Source: Candidatus Gastranaerophilales bacterium
GTDB lineage: Bacteria; Cyanobacteriota; Vampirovibrionia; Gastranaerophilales; Gastranaerophilaceae
Length of the DNA stretch: 55,165 nt
Reading direction: 5' to 3'
Assembly: GCA_944323335.1 (NCBI GenBank)
Contig: CALUSB010000010.1
Location: forward strand, 1-55,165
The notes beneath the pieces are model-generated. The model did not search any database. It saw nothing but the letters and a program-made list of their open reading frames with translations, and had not been told where the DNA came from. Position 1 is the stretch's first letter. Every line of letters starts with the position of its first letter. Of this stretch, positions 33,606-41,308 are shown piece after piece. The translations under genes were made by a program, and so were the position numbers.

Positions 33606-35321
33606 CTAGCAAACTTTCTGGTCATTTGACAGTAAAACCTTATTTAAAGGCTGCCCTGCAAGCACCCAAGGATAAACCATCTCAAAATTTTCTACAACAA
33701 AATCAATAAACACGGAGCAATTTGACTCCATAGCCTCTTTTAGCGCAGGTATAATGTCTTCTTCTTTTTCTACCCTTATGCCCTTAGCACCATATGCTTG
33801 CGCTAATTTTACAAAATCCGGAGCAGAAATTTTTGTTTCACTGTAGTGTTTATTAAAGAGTTTTTCCTGCCACTGACGAACCATGCCGAGATAGCCGTTA
33901 TTTATAACACAGTTTATTACCTTTAAGCCATAGTCCATACAGGTCGCAAGCTCTTGGATATTCATTTGAATTGAGCCGTCGCCTGCAATGTTAAGAACAA
34001 GTGCGTTTTTATCCGCAACGGCAGCACCCATTGCAGCAGGAAAGCCAAAACCCATAGTACCTAAACCGCCTGAAGTTATAAAGCGTCTGGGCTCATCAAA
34101 CTTAAACATCTGAGCACACCACATTTGATGTTGCCCGACTTCCGTGCAAACAATCGGTTTAAAGGCTTTTGTGTACTCATAAATTGTCTCAATAACCTTA
34201 ACCGCACTGAGCCTATCTGACGGACACTCGGGAATTGCTCTTTTTTCTTTCCATTCGTCAATTTGTTTGAGCCACTTTTCTTTTGCTTCGTGGTCAATAG
34301 TAAAAGGTTTTGATGAAAGTTCTTTTATCATTGCACCAAGTACATTTTTAGCGTCACCAACAATTGGAATATCAACCTTAACATTTTTTGAAATTGAACA
34401 TGGGTCAATATCAACGTGGATTACCTGAGAATCTCTTGCAAATCGTTTAAGACAGCCTGTAATCCTGTCGTTAAATCTTGTACCTACCGCAAAAATAACA
34501 TCAGCATGGACAACTGCAAAGTTTGCCCAGTAATTACCGTGCATACCGAGCATACCAAGGCTTTGAGGAGAACTTTCAGGATACGTTCCCTTGCCCATTA
34601 AGGTGTGTGCTACGGGCATTTCAAGCAACTGTGCAAGTTTGGTCAACTCTTGATGAGCACCGGCTTGCAAAACTCCGCCGCCTGAAATTATAACAGGTCT
34701 TTGAGCCTCTCTTAAAAGCTTAAGCGCCTTTGATATCTGCAGCGGGTGACCTTTGTATGTGGGGTTATAGCCGACAAGCTTAACTTCTTGAGGGTATTCA
34801 AAAGCAGCTTTTGCAGTCAATACATCTTTTGGCATGTCAATTACAACAGGGCCGGGTTTACCTGTTGTTGCAATATAAAATGCCTCTTTTATAATTCTTG
34901 CCAAGTCTTTTACATCTTTTACAAGGTAATTATGTTTGCAGCAAGAGCGTGTAATACCAACTATATCAGCCTCTTGAAAAGCGTCATTACCTATTTGTTC
35001 GGTTGATACCTGACCCGTAAATACAACGAGCGGATAGCCGTCATAATAAGCGTTTGCAATACCTGTTACAGTGTTACATGCCCCGGGGCCCGATGTAACA
35101 AGCGCAACGCCGGGACGACCCGAAACTCTTGCGTAACCTTCGGCAGCATGAATTGCAGCCTGCTCGTGACGCACCAGATAGTGTTTAATTTTATCTTGGT
35201 TATATAATGCCTCATAAATATTCAAAATGACGCCGCCGGGGTATCCGAAAATCTCATCAACTCCCTCTGCCTCAAGTGATTTAAGGAATATTTGTGCGCC
35301 CGTGAACATTTCTTTAGCCAT
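33606..35321 (-). CDS. ilvB: acetolactate synthase large subunit
   Basis: The catalytic subunit (571 residues) that condenses two pyruvates, or pyruvate with 2-oxobutyrate, as the first step of valine, leucine and isoleucine synthesis. The thiamine-activating Glu is at about 53 in RHEQAAIHAAEG. The FAD-binding middle domain follows, and GDGSIQMNIQELAT with the later INNGYLGMV forms the thiamine diphosphate motif. GGAGAG precedes the ATG. Its promoter lies within the start of the divergent SulP gene. No other ilv or leu genes are here. Confidence 0.97.
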   Translation of the reverse strand: MAKEMFTGAQIFLKSLEAEGVDEIFGYPGGVILNIYEALYNQDKIKHYLVRHEQAAIHAAEGYARVSGRPGVALVTSGPGACNTVTGIANAYYDGYPLVVFTGQVSTEQIGNDAFQEADIVGITRSCCKHNYLVKDVKDLARIIKEAFYIATTGKPGPVVIDMPKDVLTAKAAFEYPQEVKLVGYNPTYKGHPLQISKALKLLREAQRPVIISGGGVLQAGAHQELTKLAQLLEMPVAHTLMGKGTYPESSPQSLGMLGMHGNYWANFAVVHADVIFAVGTRFNDRITGCLKRFARDSQVIHVDIDPCSISKNVKVDIPIVGDAKNVLGAMIKELSSKPFTIDHEAKEKWLKQIDEWKEKRAIPECPSDRLSAVKVIETIYEYTKAFKPIVCTEVGQHQMWCAQMFKFDEPRRFITSGGLGTMGFGFPAAMGAAVADKNALVLNIAGDGSIQMNIQELATCMDYGLKVINCVINNGYLGMVRQWQEKLFNKHYSETKISAPDFVKLAQAYGAKGIRVEKEEDIIPALKEAMESNCSVFIDFVVENFEMVYPWVLAGQPLNKVLLSNDQKVC

Positions 35322-35343
35322 GTTTTCTCTCCATTAGTTTTTG

Positions 35344-35360
35344 GTATAATTGCATTATAC
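35344..35360. promoter_or_regulatory. symmetrical bidirectional promoter core, ilvB / SulP
   Basis: GTATAAT-TGC-ATTATAC: a perfect inverted repeat whose left arm is TATAAT for the plus gene and right arm TATAAT for the minus gene. The minus side has CTGACA (35378-35383) at 18 bases, inside the SulP coding sequence; the plus side has only a weak -35. Confidence 0.6.
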
Positions 35361-35361
35361 T

Positions 35362-36969
35362 ATGAAAAAATTAAAAGTGTCAGGAGATTTAACCGGAGGA
35401 TTTTTAGGGGCGGTAATAGCACTGCCTCAAGCTTTAGCCTTTGGCGTAGCAATCGGAGTGGGTGCTGCAAGCGGATTATGGGGCGCTGTTATTTTATGCT
35501 TTTTAGTCGGAGCATTTGGGTGCAACCAGCCGCTTTTATCAGGCCCGACAGGCCCTGCAGCAATTGTCACCGCATCGGCCTTAGCTATTGTAAACGGAAA
35601 TGCCGAGGCACTTTTTGCGATAATATTTTTATCAGGCATTTTTCAAATAATTATCTCTCGCACAAAATTAATCGACATAGTTAAATACATCCCATATCCT
35701 GTAATTTCGGGGTTTATGAACGCAGTCGGGATGATACTTATAATCTTGCAAATCAATCCCTTTATAGGAGCAAAAACCCTTGCAACACCGGCTCTAGCAC
35801 TTGAGAGTGCACCGAAAACACTGTTAAGCATAAATGAAAACGCTCTTGTTGCAGGTGTTTTAACCTTGGCGTTAATTTTTTGGACACCAAAATTTATAAC
35901 AAAAATCATCCCCGCACAAATTTTCGCCCTTGTTGTAACTACCATAATTACAATAGCCTACGGGCTTGACTTACCAACGGTTCAAGGTGTAAGCTCGCAC
36001 CTTCCGCAGATTGTTGGGGCAGATTTTTCCAACATAAAAACTCTTATAATACCCGCCCTCATTATTGCCGTTGTGTGCTCGTCCGAGAGCCTTTTAACCA
36101 ATCTTGTGGTGGACTCCCTGACAAAAACCAAATGCAACGGCAACAAAATGGTACTGGCTCAAGGTATCGGAAACATTGCCTGCTCGCTTTTTGGAGCAAT
36201 AGGAGGCTCGGGAGCTACCATGCGCTCGGCTGCAGCAATTAAAGCAGGCGGGGCAAGCAGATTTTGTGCAATCATATGCTCTGTTATTTTGCTTTTAATA
36301 ATTCTTTTCGGGTGCGATTTTGCAAATAAAATCCCCTTGAGCGCGCTTGCTGCAGTGCTTTTTAAAGTAGGATGGGACATAATTGATACAAAACTTTTAA
36401 AGGTTATAAAATATGCGCCGAAACAAGACCTTTTTGTAATGTTTAGCGTTTTTGTACTTACTATATTCTACGATATAATCCTTGGCGTAAGCACGGGAAT
36501 TGTACTATCAGCTTTAATTTTTGCCAAACAAATTGCCGATAAGGCAAACGTAAAAATAAGAGATATTGAAGATGAGCATGCTATTTTTCTTGAGAAAAAA
36601 TTAAAAGATGAAATGGGCTACAAAATAAGGGTAGTGCATATTTTCGGAGAATTTTTCTTTGGCAGTGCAACTCAGATAATCTCTCATTTTGAAGAGGTTT
36701 TGGGAACAAAATATATAATTATCTGCTATGAATCGGAAAATATCCTTGATATCAGCGCTATTTTTGCACTTGAAGATATTATAACAAGGCTCAAATCACA
36801 AGAAATATCTGCTCAACTTGTAATTAAAAATAAAGAAATCTTTGACCAGCTTGAAAAGCTCAAAATTACCGAGCAATTGGGCGAGCATAACATCTTCTAC
36901 AGTGAAGAAGAAGCAATCGAGCATGCAAAAAAACTTTTAAAATCCAACACCCCTAAAAAACACCGATAA
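35362..36969 (+). CDS. SulP-family anion transporter with C-terminal STAS domain
   Basis: A 535-residue permease of the SLC26/SulP family, for sulfate, bicarbonate or another anion. The start at ATG 35362 (MKKLKVSGDLTGGFLGAVIALPQ) gives the family beginning; an upstream TTG at 35350 falls on the -10 box and is rejected. About 12 hydrophobic segments run to residue 400, including LSGPTGPAAIV and PVISGFMNAVGMILI. Residues about 425-520 form a STAS domain (VVHIFGEFFFGSATQI). The substrate cannot be read from sequence. Confidence 0.92.
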   Translation: MKKLKVSGDLTGGFLGAVIALPQALAFGVAIGVGAASGLWGAVILCFLVGAFGCNQPLLSGPTGPAAIVTASALAIVNGNAEALFAIIFLSGIFQIIISRTKLIDIVKYIPYPVISGFMNAVGMILIILQINPFIGAKTLATPALALESAPKTLLSINENALVAGVLTLALIFWTPKFITKIIPAQIFALVVTTIITIAYGLDLPTVQGVSSHLPQIVGADFSNIKTLIIPALIIAVVCSSESLLTNLVVDSLTKTKCNGNKMVLAQGIGNIACSLFGAIGGSGATMRSAAAIKAGGASRFCAIICSVILLLIILFGCDFANKIPLSALAAVLFKVGWDIIDTKLLKVIKYAPKQDLFVMFSVFVLTIFYDIILGVSTGIVLSALIFAKQIADKANVKIRDIEDEHAIFLEKKLKDEMGYKIRVVHIFGEFFFGSATQIISHFEEVLGTKYIIICYESENILDISAIFALEDIITRLKSQEISAQLVIKNKEIFDQLEKLKITEQLGEHNIFYSEEEAIEHAKKLLKSNTPKKHR

Positions 36970-37038
36970 GACTCTCCTTTTGGGGAATAAATATTTTTGT
37001 TGTTTTGTCTAACCTCTCATTTAAAGAAAGGAAATAAA

Positions 37039-37440
37039 ATGACAAATAAGCTTGATATTTTTAAGTGCAATGTTTGCGGAAACATAGTAGAAGTGGTTAT
37101 TTCAGGCGGTGGAGAACTTGTTTGCTGCTCGCAGAAAATGGAGCATTTAGTACCCAAACAACACGAAGAAACCGCAGAAAAACATGTCCCCGTGCTTGAG
37201 CAAAACGGCGAAGAAAAAACCATACGCGTAGGCTCAACGCCTCACCCGATGACAGAGGAGCATCATATTCAATTTATTGAAGTAATTTCAAAAGACCACA
37301 AATGGGTAAAAAGAAAATACCTATCAGCAGGAGAAGAACCTGAAATGAAGTTCAAATGCAAGTGCGAACATAAGTTTAGCGCTATTGAAAACTGTAACCT
37401 GCATGGCCTTTGGGGAAATGACTTTAAGGAGGAAAATTAA
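37039..37440 (+). CDS. dfx: desulfoferrodoxin, two-iron superoxide reductase
   Basis: A 133-residue non-haem iron enzyme that reduces superoxide to peroxide without making oxygen, typical of anaerobes. The N-terminal rubredoxin-like site has Cys10, Cys13, Cys29 and Cys30. The catalytic site has Glu47-Lys48-His49, His69, His75, Cys119 and His122, so both iron centres are complete (class I). The start at 37039 is supported by AAAGGAA 7 bases upstream. The next gene, a ferritin, begins 2 bases after the stop; both handle iron and oxygen toxicity. Confidence 0.97.
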   Translation: MTNKLDIFKCNVCGNIVEVVISGGGELVCCSQKMEHLVPKQHEETAEKHVPVLEQNGEEKTIRVGSTPHPMTEEHHIQFIEVISKDHKWVKRKYLSAGEEPEMKFKCKCEHKFSAIENCNLHGLWGNDFKEEN

Positions 37441-37441
37441 T

Positions 37442-37930
37442 ATGGAGCAGAAAATAAATGAGCTTTTAAACACACAAATAAATCACGAGTTTTATAGCGC
37501 TTATCTTTACTTTGCCATGTCAACATATTTTAGTGAAATCAATATGGACGGTTTTGCAAAATATATGAAAAAACAGGCAAAAGAAGAATTAAGCCATGCG
37601 CAAAAAATCTACGACCATTTGATTTTAAGAAATGAAAAAATAACATACAAAAGAATTGAAGCCCCTGATACAGACTGGGTAAACCCGCAAGATGTACTTG
37701 ATAATGCGCTAAAGCATGAAGAATTTATTACATCGCAAATTTTTGAAATTGCAAAAGCAGCCAAGGAGGCAAATGACTTTGCAACAAAAAACTTTATAAA
37801 TTGGTTTATAGAGGAACAACTAGAGGAAGAAGATAAGTTCCGCAAATTAAAAGAAAAAATCAAAGCCTTTGACGAGTGCAGCTGCACCATTGAGGCAATA
37901 AATCGAGAACTTGATAAAGACGGGGAATAA
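37442..37930 (+). CDS. ftnA: ferritin-like iron storage protein, FtnA type
   Basis: A 162-residue four-helix-bundle ferritin. Iron ligands are visible: Glu16 and Tyr23 in NHEFYSAYLY, EELSHAQKIYDH with Glu and His on helix B, and WFIEEQLEEE on helix D. AGGAGG lies 7 bases before ATG 37442, overlapping the end of the superoxide reductase gene. It stores the ferrous iron that would otherwise react with the peroxide made by its neighbour. The terminator overlaps its stop codon. Confidence 0.95.
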   Translation: MEQKINELLNTQINHEFYSAYLYFAMSTYFSEINMDGFAKYMKKQAKEELSHAQKIYDHLILRNEKITYKRIEAPDTDWVNPQDVLDNALKHEEFITSQIFEIAKAAKEANDFATKNFINWFIEEQLEEEDKFRKLKEKIKAFDECSCTIEAINRELDKDGE

Positions 37931-37940
37931 TCCCGTCTTT
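37916..37940. terminator. bidirectional terminator overlapping two stop codons
   Basis: AAAGACGGG (37916-37924) pairs with CCCGTCTTT (37932-37940), with T and A tracts outside. The loop holds the ferritin TAA, and the right arm's end begins the endonuclease stop at 37939. Confidence 0.8.
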
Positions 37941-38595
37941 ATTTTATTTTTTTCTTGCAAAATTCAGATATTGAACACTTGTCACACTGTGGCATGCGGG
38001 GTTTACATACATTTTGACCGTGCGTTACAAGAAGAGTATTAAAATCAATCCAGTATTTTTTAGGCAGTTTTTCTCTCAGCGCAAATTCTGTTTCATCAGG
38101 AGTTTTTGTTTTGACATATCCAAGGCGGTTTGAAATCCTGTGTACATGCACATCTACACATATTGCAGGTTTATTAAACCCTTTTGTTAATACAAGATTT
38201 GCCGTTTTTCTGCCCACACCCTTAAATTTAGTAAGCTCATCAATACTGTCGGGCACTTTAGCGCCATATTTTTCAACAATTTCTTTTGACAACTCTATTA
38301 TCTGCGCTGCTTTATTTTTGTAAAAACCAACAGGGTAAATAGCTTCACTCAATGTATCGACATCAAGTTTCATTATCTCGTTTGGAGTTTTACCCAGCTT
38401 TAGCATGCGCATTGCTGCAGGATATGTTGTTTTATCATTTGTCCTCAGGCTTAAAATGCAGCAAATAAGGACAATATAAGGGTCGCCAACATGCTCCATG
38501 AACTCGACAAACTCAGTCCTTACAACAGAATTTGTCTTATTGTCATCAATTAAATTTTTAACTACTTTATCTATATCCACTTTTCTAACTTGCAT
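37939..38595 (-). CDS. nth: endonuclease III
   Basis: A 218-residue base-excision repair glycosylase/AP lyase for oxidised pyrimidines. The helix-hairpin-helix with catalytic Lys130 is KFKGVGRKTANLV, and the catalytic Asp148 is in ICVDVHVHRISNRLG. The 4Fe-4S cluster ligands are Cys197, Cys204, Cys207 and Cys213 (C-x6-C-x2-C-x5-C). I place the start at 38595, because the extra 20 upstream codons are not family-like and lie across the promoter. It is divergent from thioredoxin. Confidence 0.96.
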   Translation of the reverse strand: MQVRKVDIDKVVKNLIDDNKTNSVVRTEFVEFMEHVGDPYIVLICCILSLRTNDKTTYPAAMRMLKLGKTPNEIMKLDVDTLSEAIYPVGFYKNKAAQIIELSKEIVEKYGAKVPDSIDELTKFKGVGRKTANLVLTKGFNKPAICVDVHVHRISNRLGYVKTKTPDETEFALREKLPKKYWIDFNTLLVTHGQNVCKPRMPQCDKCSISEFCKKKIK

Positions 38596-38618
38596 AAGAT
38601 AGTAATTATGATTATAAT
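38590..38618 (+). promoter_or_regulatory. promoter of the thioredoxin gene, overlapping that of nth
   Basis: TTGCAT (38590-38595), 17 bases, TATAAT (38613-38618). The reverse complement of 38611-38616 is also TATAAT, facing nth, so the two -10 boxes overlap within ATTATAAT (38611-38618). Confidence 0.65.
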
Positions 38619-38642
38619 ACCTTAAAAAAGGAGAAAATGAAT

Positions 38643-38966
38643 ATGAGTAACGCAAAAGACATAAACGATGCTACTTTTGAATCAGAAGTGCTTAAAAACG
38701 AAGGTCTTACACTTGTTGACTTTTGGGCACCATGGTGCGGCCCTTGCAGAAAAATGGGCCCCGTGCTTGATGAGATAGCTTCAGAATTTGAAGGCAAATT
38801 AAAAGTAGTAAAAATTAACACGGACGAAAACTTAAAAACTGCAAAAGACTATCAAATCAGCGGACTTCCAAGTTTACTTTTATTTAAAGGCGGAGAAGCA
38901 AAAGAGGTTATGGTAGGTCTTATGCCAAAATCTGCAATTATTTCTAACATAGAAAAATTGCTCTAA
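38643..38966 (+). CDS. trxA: thioredoxin
   Basis: A 107-residue thiol-disulfide oxidoreductase with the canonical active site W-C-G-P-C (Cys32 and Cys35) and the cis-Pro loop in ISGLPSLLLF. ATG 38643 is preferred over ATG 38637, since GGAG ends 9 bases before it rather than 3. It is followed by a strong terminator, so it is monocistronic. It lies beside nth and close to the superoxide reductase pair, forming a redox neighbourhood. Confidence 0.96.
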   Translation: MSNAKDINDATFESEVLKNEGLTLVDFWAPWCGPCRKMGPVLDEIASEFEGKLKVVKINTDENLKTAKDYQISGLPSLLLFKGGEAKEVMVGLMPKSAIISNIEKLL

Positions 38967-38983
38967 AAATTTTTTTATAATTT

Positions 38984-39009
38984 AAGAGGCGCTCATTTAA
39001 GCGCCTCTT
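38984..39009. terminator. bidirectional terminator between trxA and the phosphohexomutase
   Basis: AAGAGGCGCT (38984-38993) pairs perfectly with AGCGCCTCTT (39000-39009) and is followed by T residues; the other strand also has a usable tract. Confidence 0.85.
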
Positions 39010-39018
39010 TTTTAGTGT

Positions 39019-41247
39019 TTATTTAAGAAAAGTTGACCTGTAATCAGGAACTCTAAAGACTCTTTTATCTTCACCATCAAGTGCAAATTCCTCATACATT
39101 TCAAGAGATTTTGCTTTTGAGGCTTCAACGTAATCTTTAGATAAATATTTTAAATAAGTGTCGTTTAACTCACCGCTGTAGTTACCGAGTGTTTTTGCAA
39201 AAAGCGAGAGCTCGTCTTTGTTTGCGCCGCCTGCGTAGGCTTTTGTCTTGGCATCAGTTCCTGATGGTCTTATCTCAACAAATTTATCTTCAAAATCAAG
39301 ATAAGTACCGTCACCTACAAACTTCACATCAAGCAGCTTTGAAAAATCAAGGTTTGAAAAAGTGCTTGATAAAATTTCTTTTATTTCATTAAGTGAAATT
39401 TTACCCTGAGCGTTAGCTACCGCAAGGGCAAGGTAGAATATATCATTTTTTGTTCTCATACCCTCGCCCACTTTTTTAGCTTCTTTTAATTTTTCAATAT
39501 TGGGCTCGGATTCGTTATAGTAGGCAATATCTTCTCTTACGTCGTATTTTGCAATGATGTTATTGTTTTTGTAAACAGAATTCAGGTGCTCCCAGAGCAT
39601 AACATTCAAGCTTGCAACAAGAGCAGAAGCTACAATAATCGCCTCAGTTGCGCTTTTCTCACGCATTGCAAGAGCACATCTTCCGCTAAGGGATTTTATA
39701 AGCTCTTGAGAGCCTATTATCATACCGCCTGATTCTTCCCCGCCAAAGAGCATTCTTGGGGATGAGCCAAGAGATATTGTATTTGAGAAAATGTCTTTGA
39801 TTTTTATGTCTGATACGTTATTTTCTATTTGATATTCGATTTTCTTTGCGGCATTTGCAATTTCTTTAAAACCGACAGGGGTGTTAATAATAGCTACATT
39901 ATTATTTTTTGCCCACTCGTCCCAGCTTTTTGAACTTGCGGTAGTTTTAACTATAAAGCGCTTGTGCTTGTCAAAATTTCCGTCTTTTTTAAGCTGCTGC
40001 GCCCAAAAGTCCATAATCATCAAAAACGCCTGATTTGCACTAAAGACGCAAAGCACTCTGTTTTCATCCAATTTAACCGTATCAACACCTGAAGCATTTA
40101 TTTTATCTGTATTTTTAATATCTTCAACCTGCACCACACTTAATCTGTCATGGTCAGGATCAGTTACAAAGCAAACCGTACCTATGGGGTAATTTTTCAA
40201 TTTTTCATCATAGCCTAGAGTTTCTATAACAGGGAAATACTCTCTGCCGTCAGGTTTTTTCGCCACAACTGTAATATCAAGCGACCAGTCGTAGAATTTT
40301 CCGTCTTTTGTGTCTTTACCGATAGAGTGGAAAAACGGGTCTTCTTCGATATTTAGCCAGTCGTATTTAGCTGCAACACCCAGTTCATCAAGTATCTTGC
40401 TTAAAGTGTTATAAGCAGCTCCGCCCACTGCGTCAATTATTATTTTTTTATCAAAATTTCTAATTAGTTCTATATTTTTTTCGTTTGCAACACCGTTTTT
40501 AAGGTATTCAACATAAAGGTCAATGCCGTTATTCAGCCTTGCCATAGTGTTTTCATCTATTAAGTCATTTTTTGATGCGGCAAATTCTATCTTGTATTCA
40601 CCTTTTGTTTCAACAGTATTTAGAATTTCTTCAATTTTATTAACAAATTCCATGCTCTCGTCGGGCAAAAACTGCGAGCCTTGGTTATTTAAGTCTTTTG
40701 TTGCGTTTTTAACACTAATACCGTGAGAACTTGTAATGTACTCAGCCCCTACAAGGTCAAGTTTAAAAGCCAAAAAAGACGCCAGCCAGATTGGCATTGT
40801 TTTTCTGTCGACATTTGCAAGAGTTCTAATACCAAGTGCGCTTTGTATTCTTGCGATTATATCAAGGTAAATGTCCGAGTTGTATCTCACTTCAGAGCCT
40901 ACAAGTTTAATAAGCTCAGAGTTTGGATATTTTTCTTTTAAAACAAGTGCTTTTGCAAGTGTTGCAAGGGTTATACCTATAGTGTTAATCGGAAAACGCG
41001 TATCGTGAGGATATATAATGTTTTGAGGGCCTCTGATACCTGCTGTTGAAACCATTGCCTCTTTTTTATATGATTCAAACCATTTTTTAAGTTCTAATCT
41101 GTCAACAATATCTTTTGTAAGTGTAAAAGTAAATTTGTCTTTATTGTTATAATCAAAAATTTTATCTTCTTTTATGGCCTGAGGCGTATTTGACTCAACT
41201 CCGTCTATTAATAATTTCTCAAGCTTAGAGGGGTTTTGTTTGCTCAT
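39019..41247 (-). CDS. phosphoglucomutase/phosphomannomutase family protein, long form
   Basis: An alpha-D-phosphohexomutase of 742 residues, well above the family's 450-580. Landmarks: the active-serine region ITSSHGISVK (the usual TASHN is changed to SSHG), the metal site TDPDHDRLSVV, the sugar-specificity loop FGGEESGGM and the phosphate loop RPSGTDAKTKAY near the C-terminus. The serine, Asp-x-Asp-x-Asp-Arg and GEESG sites are intact, so it should be active. It probably interconverts glucose-1- and glucose-6-phosphate or the mannose pair, feeding glycan synthesis. An AGGAAGG site precedes the ATG inside an inverted repeat. Confidence 0.9.
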   Translation of the reverse strand: MSKQNPSKLEKLLIDGVESNTPQAIKEDKIFDYNNKDKFTFTLTKDIVDRLELKKWFESYKKEAMVSTAGIRGPQNIIYPHDTRFPINTIGITLATLAKALVLKEKYPNSELIKLVGSEVRYNSDIYLDIIARIQSALGIRTLANVDRKTMPIWLASFLAFKLDLVGAEYITSSHGISVKNATKDLNNQGSQFLPDESMEFVNKIEEILNTVETKGEYKIEFAASKNDLIDENTMARLNNGIDLYVEYLKNGVANEKNIELIRNFDKKIIIDAVGGAAYNTLSKILDELGVAAKYDWLNIEEDPFFHSIGKDTKDGKFYDWSLDITVVAKKPDGREYFPVIETLGYDEKLKNYPIGTVCFVTDPDHDRLSVVQVEDIKNTDKINASGVDTVKLDENRVLCVFSANQAFLMIMDFWAQQLKKDGNFDKHKRFIVKTTASSKSWDEWAKNNNVAIINTPVGFKEIANAAKKIEYQIENNVSDIKIKDIFSNTISLGSSPRMLFGGEESGGMIIGSQELIKSLSGRCALAMREKSATEAIIVASALVASLNVMLWEHLNSVYKNNNIIAKYDVREDIAYYNESEPNIEKLKEAKKVGEGMRTKNDIFYLALAVANAQGKISLNEIKEILSSTFSNLDFSKLLDVKFVGDGTYLDFEDKFVEIRPSGTDAKTKAYAGGANKDELSLFAKTLGNYSGELNDTYLKYLSKDYVEASKAKSLEMYEEFALDGEDKRVFRVPDYRSTFLK

Positions 41248-41250
41248 ATT

Positions 41251-41287
41251 AAAATAGTTCCTTCCTATATCGGTTTGGAACTATTTT
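41251..41287 (-). promoter_or_regulatory. inverted repeat spanning the ribosome-binding site of the phosphohexomutase gene
   Basis: AAAATAGTTCC (41251-41261) and GGAACTATTTT (41277-41287) form a perfect 11-base stem with a 15-base loop. On the minus strand AGGAAGG (41260-41266) lies at the loop/stem junction, and the ATG follows 4 bases after the stem. It might hide the ribosome-binding site, or be the terminator of the upstream gene. Confidence 0.55.
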
Positions 41288-41308
41288 AACATAAATTATT
41301 TGAAGATT

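Noticed and set aside
35350..35361. TTG start for the SulP gene
   Set aside because: It would overlap the last base of the -10 box; ATG 35362 gives the family-like N-terminus.
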